Shown here: piece by piece, positions 38,118-46,128 of the stretch
How positions within the stretch are numbered: position 1 is the first letter of the stretch
Layout: each line of letters starts with the position of its first letter
Assembly: GCF_000495815.1 (NCBI RefSeq)
Contig: NZ_AWGE01000001.1
Location: forward strand, 434,001 to 498,000
Source: Asticcacaulis sp. AC466
GTDB lineage: Bacteria > Pseudomonadota > Alphaproteobacteria > Caulobacterales > Caulobacteraceae
Length of the DNA stretch: 64,000 bases
Direction: 5' to 3'
Notes under the pieces: model-generated
The model's input: only the letters and a program-made list of their open reading frames with translations
What the model was told of the DNA's origin: nothing
Databases searched by the model: none
Position numbers and translations under genes: made by a program

Positions 38118-40079
38118 ATGCGCGCCTACTATGCGGCGGATCGCGATAAATTTGTCGGCGATACGGACGACCATATTCTGGGCGAGCTGGCGCGCGGTCA
38201 TAATTTCGCGCTGGAGCCTGCGCAACGCGACGCGTGGCGCCAACAGATCAATATTCTGCGCGGTGCGTTGAAGGATCAGGGCGGCTATACGTTATATTTT
38301 GAATTTTCTATTCCGCGCATGGGCAAACGCGCCGATGCGGTGCTGCTCATTGGCGATTGCCTGTTCGTGGTGGAATTCAAGGTCGGCAGCGCCGTCTTCG
38401 ACCGCAGCGCCATCGATCAGGTTGAAGACTACGCCCTTGATCTGAAAAACTTCCATCAGGGCAGCCATGATTTGCCGATCGTGCCGATTTTGGTGGCGAC
38501 GCAAGCCGCGGCCTCGCGCGACATTCAGCTTGAACTGGCGCTCGATCAGGTTGCGGCCCCTCTCTGCGTGGCGGTAACCGATCTCGGTGCGGTTATTCGC
38601 CTGATTGCGTCGCGTCATCGGACGGTGCTCGACGCCAAAGCCTGGGCGGCCAGTGGGTATCGGCCAACCCCTACAATCGTGGAGGCGGCCCGTGCCCTCT
38701 ATGCCCGTCACGATGTGAAGGACATTGCACGGTCGGATGCGGACGCCATTAATCTGGGACGGACGCAGGACTTCATTGGCCAGGTCATAGACGGATCGAA
38801 GGCGAGGGGAAGGAAATCCGTTTGTTTTATCACCGGCGTGCCTGGTGCAGGCAAGACTCTGGCCGGTCTCAACATCGCCACCCAACGCAGCAACGCCCAT
38901 GCCGACGAACATGCCGTCTTCCTGTCCGGGAACGGTCCCCTGGTCGATGTTCTGCGCGAAGCCCTTACGCGCGACCAGGCCGTCCGAACTAACCAGCCGA
39001 AAGCCCATGTCCAGCGTAAGGTGCGCACCTTTATTCAGAACATTCACGTCTTTCGCGATGAATATGTCAGCACCATCGACGCGCCCGTCGAACATGTGGT
39101 TGTCTTCGACGAAGCCCAACGTGCGTGGACCAAGGTGCAAGCGTCGAAATTCATGCAGCAAAAGCGCAGTGTCGCCGATTTCAATATGTCCGAGCCGGAA
39201 TTTCTGCTCAGCGTCATGGATCGTCACACCGATTGGTGCACGGTGATTTGCCTGATCGGTGGTGGCCAGGAAATCAACACCGGCGAGGCTGGGCTTTCGG
39301 AATGGATGGCGGCGATCCGTGACCGCTTCCCCCACTGGGAGGTTTACGCCTCGGCGCAGATCGTTCAGCCCGACTACGACCTGAACCACGACGCCCGCGC
39401 CTTTATAGCCAAAGATCAGGTTACGCTGAGCGAAGACCTGCATCTGGGCGTCTCCATGCGATCGTTCCGCGCGGAGACCTTGTCCGATTTCATTTCTCAT
39501 CTGCTCAATGGCGATGCCGTGGCCGCCCACGCCGCCCATGCCAAGCTCGACAAGTATCCTATATACCTGACGCGCGATCTCAATCAGGCCCGACACTGGT
39601 TGCGAAATAGGGCGCGCGGGTCCGAACGGTATGGTCTTATCGCCTCGTCCGGCGCTCTGCGGCTGAGGCCGGAAGGGGTGCATATCAAGGCGGCCATCGA
39701 TCCGGCCAACTGGTTTCTCAATGATCGCTCCGATGTGCGCGCCTCGTTCTATCTGGAGGAGGTCGCCAGCGAATTCGACGTTCAGGGGCTGGAATTAGAC
39801 TGGACCGGTGTGTGCTGGGACGCCGACCTGCGTTACGCCGATGGCGGCTGGCACGCCTACGCGTTCAAAGGGACGAAATGGCAGTCGGTTAATGACCGGT
39901 TTCGCCGGCTGTATCTGAAAAACGCTTACCGCGTCATTCTGACCCGCGCGCGTCAGGGCATGATCCTGTTCGTGCCGCACGGCGACGATGCAGACCCGAC
40001 CCGGCCACGCCGTTTCTATGACGATACCTATCGCTTCCTTCAGGCGTGCGGGCTTGGCCCACTTATCCCAAATAGTTGA
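38118..40079 (+). CDS. PD-(D/E)xK nuclease-like plus DUF2075 helicase fusion protein
   Basis: This 653-aa protein starts at an ATG with GGGGGAG 7 bp upstream. The N-terminal domain (about 1-200) has Glu 62, Asp 73 and a V-E-F-K motif (Glu 86, Lys 88) in the order of a PD-(D/E)xK nuclease. The rest is a DUF2075 (Schlafen group 3 / superfamily 1) ATPase: Walker A GVPGAGKT (240-247), Walker B VVVFDEAQ (327-334), IGGGQEIN, and the terminal NAYRVILTRARQGMILFVP. Such fusions are found among anti-phage and DNA-processing proteins. It is a single-gene unit next to ctrA's upstream region. Confidence 0.8.
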   Translation: MRAYYAADRDKFVGDTDDHILGELARGHNFALEPAQRDAWRQQINILRGALKDQGGYTLYFEFSIPRMGKRADAVLLIGDCLFVVEFKVGSAVFDRSAIDQVEDYALDLKNFHQGSHDLPIVPILVATQAAASRDIQLELALDQVAAPLCVAVTDLGAVIRLIASRHRTVLDAKAWAASGYRPTPTIVEAARALYARHDVKDIARSDADAINLGRTQDFIGQVIDGSKARGRKSVCFITGVPGAGKTLAGLNIATQRSNAHADEHAVFLSGNGPLVDVLREALTRDQAVRTNQPKAHVQRKVRTFIQNIHVFRDEYVSTIDAPVEHVVVFDEAQRAWTKVQASKFMQQKRSVADFNMSEPEFLLSVMDRHTDWCTVICLIGGGQEINTGEAGLSEWMAAIRDRFPHWEVYASAQIVQPDYDLNHDARAFIAKDQVTLSEDLHLGVSMRSFRAETLSDFISHLLNGDAVAAHAAHAKLDKYPIYLTRDLNQARHWLRNRARGSERYGLIASSGALRLRPEGVHIKAAIDPANWFLNDRSDVRASFYLEEVASEFDVQGLELDWTGVCWDADLRYADGGWHAYAFKGTKWQSVNDRFRRLYLKNAYRVILTRARQGMILFVPHGDDADPTRPRRFYDDTYRFLQACGLGPLIPNS

Positions 40080-40145
40080 TTATGGGGGTAAAAACACCAG
40101 TGATAGAATGGTCATCTGGGGTGGGCCTTGAACAGGAGTCCTGCC

Positions 40146-40454
40146 ATGTTCTTTATGAAAGACGCCGCTCAACAGGCGCTTGATATCAATATCGGTCGCG
40201 TCCTTGAGATGCTCCGATCGGGTGTTCTTAGCCGTGACGCGGCGCGCGACGGGCTGCTGCGCTTTTTTGAAGGCGCCATCCGCCATGATGCCGGTGACCT
40301 TAATGCCTATCTGACGCGCATTCTGGAGCGGGTCGATACCGGCAGTCTGGATGTCAAGGACGCGCGCACCAAGCTGGTAAAGGCGGCGCTGGCGTCCGAA
40401 AAGAACGACCTGCGCTGCACTGACATTCTACACCGCATGGTGGAAGAGGTTTAA
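40146..40454 (+). CDS. Small hypothetical helical protein
   Basis: This 102-aa protein starts MFFMKDAAQQALDINIGRVLEML behind AGGAG. It is helical and charged, with no membrane segment and no motif I recognise (…GDLNAYLTRILERVDTGSLDVKDARTKLVKAALASEKN…). The VKDARTKLVKAALASEKND part could be a structured helical pair. It lies between the nuclease-helicase gene and ctrA. The function is unknown. Confidence 0.6.
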   Translation: MFFMKDAAQQALDINIGRVLEMLRSGVLSRDAARDGLLRFFEGAIRHDAGDLNAYLTRILERVDTGSLDVKDARTKLVKAALASEKNDLRCTDILHRMVEEV

Positions 40455-40531
40455 GCGTTTACCGCCCAAAATTGTCCGCGTTCATTTTTTTGTTCGAAAA
40501 ATGGCGTGCAAACGACATAACGCGGGTGTGT

Positions 40532-40682
40532 GATTCAAATGACTCACGGTCAAAAAATGGCGGTAAAAATCCTGTGTATAAAGAGAATCGTTGACTCTCG
40601 ACTCTTGCCCCCGATTCGCAAATCACCTTACCCCCTTACACTGAGTTTTCTAAACTGAGTTGTTAAGCTTAACGAATCTTAA
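40532..40682. promoter_or_regulatory. ctrA promoter region with seven GANTC sites and TTAA repeats
   Basis: GANTC sites lie at 40532, 40541, 40585, 40593, 40600, 40613 and 40674. TTAA half-sites lie at 40663, 40669 and 40679; the last two form TTAA-N6-TTAA with a GANTC in the spacer, and another TTAA lies at 40707. In Caulobacter the ctrA P1 promoter depends on GANTC hemimethylation by CcrM and on GcrA, and P2 on CtrA. The 312-bp spacer 40455-40766 holds no gene. Confidence 0.8.
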
Positions 40683-40766
40683 GGGATTTCCTGTTTAGCA
40701 TGAAGGTTAACGGCGTAGGCATGTGGCCTTCGCATCCTCGTTACCCACAAGCCGGGAGGGGCTTTT

Positions 40767-41468
40767 ATGCGCGTACTACTGATTGAAGACGATAGCGCGA
40801 CAGCGCAAAGCATCGAGTTGATGCTTAAGTCGGAAGGCTTTAACGTCTATACGACCGACCTCGGTGAAGAAGGCGTCGACCTGGGCAAGATCTATGATTA
40901 CGATCTTATCCTGCTTGACCTGTCCCTGCCTGACATGTCGGGCTTGGAAGTCCTGCGCCAGCTGCGCGTCGGAAAAGTTAACACCCCGGTCATGATCCTG
41001 TCGGGTACGTCCGAAATCGACACCAAGGTCAAGACGCTCGGCGGTGGTGCCGACGACTATATGACCAAGCCTTTCCACAAGGACGAACTGATCGCCCGTA
41101 TTCACGCGGTCGTCCGTCGGTCCAAGGGCCACGCCCAATCCGTCATCCGCACCGGCGACATCGTGGTTAACCTGGATGCCAAGACGGTCGAAGTGTCCGG
41201 CAACCGTGTTCACCTGACCGGCAAGGAATACGAAATGCTTGAGCTGTTGTCCCTGCGCAAGGGTACGACGCTTACCAAGGAAATGTTCCTCAACCACCTG
41301 TACGGCGGTATGGATGAGCCCGAACTGAAGATCATCGACGTGTTTATCTGCAAGCTACGTAAGAAGCTGGCTGTCGCCGCCGATGGCAATCACTACATCG
41401 AAACCGTGTGGGGCCGTGGCTATGTGCTGCGCGATCCGCATGAACAAGGGTCGATTGTCGCCGCTTAA
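40767..41468 (+). CDS. ctrA: Cell-cycle master regulator CtrA
   Basis: This 233-aa OmpR-type response regulator starts [51 protein letters not shown] with the phospho-acceptor Asp 51, followed by the [12 protein letters not shown] turn. The DNA-binding domain includes [18 protein letters not shown] and [23 protein letters not shown]. It ends in two alanines, as needed for ClpXP degradation. It controls replication and the flagellar hierarchy, receives phosphate from ChpT, and autoregulates. A terminator follows. Confidence 0.98.
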   Translation: MRVLLIEDDSATAQSIELMLKSEGFNVYTTDLGEEGVDLGKIYDYDLILLDLSLPDMSGLEVLRQLRVGKVNTPVMILSGTSEIDTKVKTLGGGADDYMTKPFHKDELIARIHAVVRRSKGHAQSVIRTGDIVVNLDAKTVEVSGNRVHLTGKEYEMLELLSLRKGTTLTKEMFLNHLYGGMDEPELKIIDVFICKLRKKLAVAADGNHYIETVWGRGYVLRDPHEQGSIVAA

Positions 41469-41490
41469 TCGCGACACCGAATGTATCAAG

Positions 41491-41523
41491 AAAGCCTGCC
41501 GACCTCTCTCGGCAGGCTTTTTT
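41491..41523 (+). terminator. Intrinsic terminator of ctrA
   Basis: A 12-bp stem (AAAGCCTGCCGA / TCGGCAGGCTTT, 6-nt loop) is followed by TTTA. It begins 22 bp after the stop codon. Confidence 0.9.
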
Positions 41524-41661
41524 ATTGTCCAATGCCGATGTGAATGTATGCGAACATTGTTCTTTCATTCACCTAATTCGTAAATTCTAGAATAAACAAT
41601 CCGTAGTAGTGTCGGTAAACGGCCGGTTTGTAAGGCCGTTTCAGCTACTGGGGGCATGTAT

Positions 41662-42189
41662 ATGACGACGGCGTTTCGGATTTATAACGTTCTTTTCCTG
41701 GGCGTACACAATACGGCCAGATCCATTCTGGCGGAGGCGCTGCTTAATCGTCTGGGGGCCGGGCGTTTCGAAGCGCGATCTGCAGGTTTTGACCCTTCGC
41801 CGGTCATCAGTCCTTACGCCCTGGCCCTGCTGGAAAAGATCAATTACAAGGCCGACCGCCTGGCGACCAAATCGATGATGGCCGTGATGGGCGCCAATGA
41901 TCCCGGCTACGATTTCATCATTCGCCTGTCCCCGGATCGCCGCGCCAACACCCTGGGCCGCGCGCCACAGTTTTTCGGTAAGCCTGTCTTCGTGGACTGG
42001 CATTTGCCGGACCCGTGCGACGTCATGGGGTCTTCCGGCGCAATCGCCGCCGCCTATTCCGATCTTTTCAACCACCTGGCAGCCCGTGTCGACGCCTTTG
42101 CCAACCTACCCGCAAGCGTATTGGAAGGCTGTGACATACAGGCGCGCCTGGAACATATGGGCGGTGAGTCTCTGCGCTTCGCGGCCTGA
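41662..42189 (+). CDS. ArsC/low-molecular-weight phosphatase-like protein lacking the catalytic cysteine
   Basis: This 175-aa protein has the fold of thioredoxin-type arsenate reductases/LMW phosphatases. The P-loop reads VLFLGVHNTARS instead of VLFLCVHNSARS, so residue 14 is Gly (codon GGC) instead of the nucleophilic Cys. The rest of the family pattern is kept: ILAEALLN, the arginine after N-T-A, and the D-W-H-L-P-D-P acid motif. It should be inactive as an arsenate reductase or phosphatase. It starts behind GGGGG at 41650-41654; the ATG at 41656 is too close. It is followed by arsR and a Grx-type arsC. Confidence 0.85.
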   Translation: MTTAFRIYNVLFLGVHNTARSILAEALLNRLGAGRFEARSAGFDPSPVISPYALALLEKINYKADRLATKSMMAVMGANDPGYDFIIRLSPDRRANTLGRAPQFFGKPVFVDWHLPDPCDVMGSSGAIAAAYSDLFNHLAARVDAFANLPASVLEGCDIQARLEHMGGESLRFAA

Positions 42190-42208
42190 TGGCCGTGCGG
42201 CGTCAATG

Positions 42209-42227
42209 AAAACCATACCGGTTTTTT
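42209..42227 (+). terminator. Weak terminator after the ArsC-like gene
   Basis: A 6-bp AAAACC / GGTTTT stem with a 5-nt loop runs into six T. It lies 19 bp after the ArsC-like stop, which suggests arsR has its own promoter. Confidence 0.45.
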
Positions 42228-42315
42228 GCAAAATCAGCCAACCTCGCCTTTATGTTTCCATAGTTTTGTAATAGTAGAACCCCGTCGATAATCAGTCGCT
42301 TACAAAGGCCCGAAT

Positions 42316-42681
42316 ATGATCAGTGATGACGCGGTGGTTAATCTGTTTGCTCTGGCGCACCCCGGTCGTCTCGCTGTTTTTCGCACCATTGTGAAGGCCG
42401 GGCCTGACGGCATGGCTGCCGGCAAGATTGCGTCGGCCAATGGTATTCCGGCCAATACGGCTTCCACCCATCTGTCTATCCTGACAGGTGCCGGCTTGCT
42501 CAGCGCCTATCGCGACGGCCGCTCGATTATTTATCGCGTCAACTTCTCGCACTATGCCGACCTGATGGGCTTCCTACTGGAAGACTGCACCGAAAATAAC
42601 GCCGAGGCGGCGACCGCGCTTCATGAGTATTTCAAGGGTCATCCGGCAAGCGTGGCGCCTGTGCGTGCTGCGAAGGCCTAA
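42316..42681 (+). CDS. ArsR-family winged-helix regulator
   Basis: This 121-aa protein has the ArsR helix-turn-helix: ALAHPGRLAVFRTIVKAGPDGMAAGKIASANGIPANTASTHLSILTGAGLLSAYRDGRSIIYRVN. The ELCVCDL-type metal motif is absent, so a metal site is not obvious. It overlaps arsC by one base (TAATG), so the two are co-transcribed. The likely job is repression of arsC and perhaps the neighbouring ArsC-like gene. Confidence 0.9.
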   Translation: MISDDAVVNLFALAHPGRLAVFRTIVKAGPDGMAAGKIASANGIPANTASTHLSILTGAGLLSAYRDGRSIIYRVNFSHYADLMGFLLEDCTENNAEAATALHEYFKGHPASVAPVRAAKA

Positions 42682-43028
42682 TGCCCGTTACCATATATCA
42701 CAGGCCGCAATGTTCAACATCGCGGGCTGCGCTTGAATTGATCCGCAGCCGCGGCATCGAGCCAACCGTTGTTTTGTACGCCACGACGGGCTGGACACAC
42801 ACGCAGCTCATATCCCTGTTCGACGCCATGAAGGTCAGACCGCGTGACATGCTGCGTGTCAAGGGTACGCCAGCACAAGATCTGGGACTGACCGACATTA
42901 CTGTCGGCGATGCGCGCATCCTGGCCGCAATGGTAGAACAGCCGATCCTAGTTGAACGCCCGATCGTGACAAGTTCAAAAGGGGCCGTCTTGGCGCGCCC
43001 CGTAGAGCGGCTGCTGGATATCTTATAG
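42681..43028 (+). CDS. arsC: Glutaredoxin-type arsenate reductase ArsC family protein
   Basis: This 115-aa protein has the ArsC/Spx-family fold: the active Cys 11 in YHRPQCSTSRAAL (consensus NPxCGTSR), then a C-terminal VEQPILVERPIV with the arginine contact. It would reduce arsenate to arsenite with glutathione and glutaredoxin. The ArsC family also includes YffB-like proteins of unknown function, so the substrate is likely but not proven. It shares an operon with arsR. Confidence 0.85.
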   Translation: MPVTIYHRPQCSTSRAALELIRSRGIEPTVVLYATTGWTHTQLISLFDAMKVRPRDMLRVKGTPAQDLGLTDITVGDARILAAMVEQPILVERPIVTSSKGAVLARPVERLLDIL

Positions 43029-43263
43029 GCGTCGTCAGCTTAAAAGAAGATGACTAGACATAAATCGGCCTCGACCATGCCGTTTTTAAGACAAATTCAG
43101 GTTAAATTTATATAATCCAGATTAGATTCTTATTTTTTGACTAACATCAACACCTGCCGCCTTATCTAATTAGACACTTTTTGGCCGTTGCGTGTCATTA
43201 TTGTCATCCATCTCGGATCGCACAGCTTTCCCCCTGTGCTCTTACTAAAGAAGGATGCTTATT

Positions 43264-43911
43264 ATGAAGAAATTATCTTATAAGATCACGGGTGTTATAG
43301 CCGCCATCGCTGCTGCCACGGCTCTCAGTGCCGCCGCTCAGGACACCCAGGCTACTATGCCTCAGGACACAACGCCGCAAACGGCACCTGCCGCGCCGGC
43401 GACGACACCTGGTACGGCACCCCAGGCAACCGCGCCGACCGCAGCGGCACCCGTCGCCAGCACGGCGGCGGATGGTAATGCCGCCAAGGATTTCATGAAG
43501 GAAGCCTTCATGGCCAATGAATTCACGATCGCTGCATCGCAGCTCGCCGCCAGCCAGGGCGCCAGCGCCGAAGTCAAGGCGGCTGCCAAGACGGTACTGG
43601 ACAACGGAATGAAGACGCGTGAAAGCATGATCGCCGCTATCCAGGGGTCGACATCGGATATGCACTTCGACCAGGGCTACACGCCGGAATATACCCAGAA
43701 ACTGGGTGAACTCAAAGTCGCCAAGGGCGCCGATTTCGACACCAAATATGTCGCTGCCCAGGGTGAGGTGAACGATAAGGCGGAGACGGTATTCAAGGCC
43801 TATGCCGCGTCCGGTACGGACGAGTCGGTCAAGACCTTTGCCGCCAACACCCTGCCGATGCTGGATGCCAGCGGCAATGCGTTAGATCAGGTCTCGCAAG
43901 GTGGTCAATAG
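43264..43911 (+). CDS. Secreted DUF4142 family protein
   Basis: This 215-aa protein has a signal peptide (1 to about 26, ending ALSAAAQ) and a disordered Pro/Thr/Ala linker (about 27-75). The DUF4142 helical domain follows, with DFMKEAFMANEFTIAASQLAASQGASAEVKAAAKTVL. DUF4142 has a ferritin-like four-helix fold; its role is unknown. The ATG at 43264 is favoured because AAGGA lies 8 bp upstream; an earlier ATG at 43255 overlaps it. Confidence 0.85.
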   Translation: MKKLSYKITGVIAAIAAATALSAAAQDTQATMPQDTTPQTAPAAPATTPGTAPQATAPTAAAPVASTAADGNAAKDFMKEAFMANEFTIAASQLAASQGASAEVKAAAKTVLDNGMKTRESMIAAIQGSTSDMHFDQGYTPEYTQKLGELKVAKGADFDTKYVAAQGEVNDKAETVFKAYAASGTDESVKTFAANTLPMLDASGNALDQVSQGGQ

Positions 43912-43918
43912 GCCTCTC

Positions 43919-43963
43919 TAGAGCGTGTCCCGGTCTGGATGAACCAGACCGGGACACGCTCTA
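43919..43963. repeat. Perfect 20-bp inverted repeat (hairpin)
   Basis: A 20-bp stem starting TAGAGCGTGTCCCGGTCTGG, a 5-nt loop and its exact complement lie 8 bp after the DUF4142 stop, followed by TTTCCTTGCTTTT. It can act as a terminator. It sits directly before repeat copy C. Confidence 0.9.
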
Positions 43964-43967
43964 TTTC

Positions 43968-44023
43968 CTTGCTTTTACGCGCTTTTTTTCCGAAAAGTGC
44001 ATCACACTTTTCGGAAAGCGCTT
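43968..44023. repeat. Palindromic intergenic repeat, copy C
   Basis: It has the same CTTGCTTTTACGCGC start, CCGAAAAGTG/CACTTTTCGG core and AAAGCGCTT end as copy A. Its 5' end overlaps the tail of the 20-bp hairpin's T-run. It has a T-tract of seven in place of TTTTTGAT. Confidence 0.85.
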
Positions 44024-44065
44024 GCCCGAACCGGTCAGGTTCAGCCCTCCACCTGACTGCGGGTG

Positions 44066-44101
44066 AAAAAATCCCCTGGGAGTGATCCTGGGGGATTTTT
44101 T
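44066..44101. terminator. Bidirectional terminator between DUF4142 and aldo/keto reductase genes
   Basis: AAAAAATCCCC and GGGGATTTTTT flank a short loop. An A-run and a T-run lie on both sides, so it can stop transcription from either strand. Confidence 0.88.
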
Positions 44102-44108
44102 ATGGAAT

Positions 44109-45113
<1,005 letters not shown>

Positions 45114-45230
45114 CTATGTATGCTGCGAAGGTGGCGCGCAAAAGGGGCAGGTTTTCACATTCCGCGTGATATGACCCCGTAATATGGGCCGGGCGGCACG
45201 GTAAGTTGGCAGAGTGTCCCTGGAAAAATG

Positions 45231-45260
45231 ACAAAACCCGCCAGCGTTAGCCGGCGGGTT
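45231..45260 (-). terminator. Terminator of the che operon
   Basis: AACCCGCC and GGCGGGTT form an 8-bp stem. It lies 25 bp beyond the cheR stop on the minus strand and runs into TTTTG on that strand. The other strand has ATTTTTG, so it may work both ways. Confidence 0.8.
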
Positions 45261-45285
45261 AAGATTTTTGAGCGGGCAGAGCGCC

Positions 45286-46128
45286 TCAGGCGGTCTTGCG
45301 GATCGGCGCTTGAGCGCTGGCCGCATTTTTGATGTACAGACCTCGCATGCCGGGCATGGGCTTGAAGACATCCGTGATGCCAAGAACGGTTTCAGCAGCG
45401 CCCAGGAACAGGCAGCCATCATCGGCCAGCAGGTTGGCCATTTGCTCCAGCACGCGTTTCTTGGTTTCCAGGTCGAAGTAGATCAGCACATTACGGCAGT
45501 AGATGACGTCCTGCTTGCCGACCATGCGCAGGTCGTCGAGCAGGTTCATTTTCTTGTAGCGGACGGACGAGCGAATCTTTGGCGAAATACGCCACATTTC
45601 GTCGACCTTTTCGAAATGCTTGACCATCATGGTGATCGGCAGGCCGCGTTGCACTTCGAACTGAGTGTAGAGCCCAGCCTGTGCCTTTTCCAGACAGCGA
45701 TCGGAAATGTCTGTGGCCAGGATGTCTAGCTTGATGCGCGGGAAAAGCATCTGCATCTCGTCCATCAGCATGACGAGGGAGTAGGGCTCCTGACCGGTCG
45801 AGCAGGCGGCGCACCACACCTTGATGTCGCCCGAAATGCGCGTCTTCGCCAGTGCGGGCAGGATGTCGCTCTTGAACTGGTCGAACGGCACCTTGTCGCG
45901 AAAGAAGAAGGTTTCGTTGGTGGTCATGGCGTCGGTAACGGCGACCATCAACTTTTCGTCACGCTTGGTGCGCAAGGCGGTCAGCAGGGCCGCCACATTA
46001 GCGAAACCTTCGCGGCGGGCGACAGGCGCCAGTCTCGATTCGATGAGATAGGTCTTGTCGGAGCCCAGGATCAGGCCCGAGCGGGTTTTGAGCGTGGCGG
46101 CAAGGTGTTCGATGTCTTCAGGTGTCAT
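45286..46128 (-). CDS. cheR: Chemotaxis protein methyltransferase CheR
   Basis: This 280-aa protein has the N-terminal helical domain of CheR and the SAM-dependent methyltransferase core with IKVWCAACSTGQEPYSLVMLM and DILATDISDRCLEKAQAG. It methylates glutamates of chemoreceptors. It overlaps cheB by 4 bp (ATGA) and is the last gene of the che cluster. Confidence 0.96.
   Translation of the reverse strand: MTPEDIEHLAATLKTRSGLILGSDKTYLIESRLAPVARREGFANVAALLTALRTKRDEKLMVAVTDAMTTNETFFFRDKVPFDQFKSDILPALAKTRISGDIKVWCAACSTGQEPYSLVMLMDEMQMLFPRIKLDILATDISDRCLEKAQAGLYTQFEVQRGLPITMMVKHFEKVDEMWRISPKIRSSVRYKKMNLLDDLRMVGKQDVIYCRNVLIYFDLETKKRVLEQMANLLADDGCLFLGAAETVLGITDVFKPMPGMRGLYIKNAASAQAPIRKTA

Noticed and set aside
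38292..39683. 463-codon frame opposite the DUF2075 gene
   Set aside because: It runs against a protein with clear Walker motifs and has no ribosome binding site or domain.
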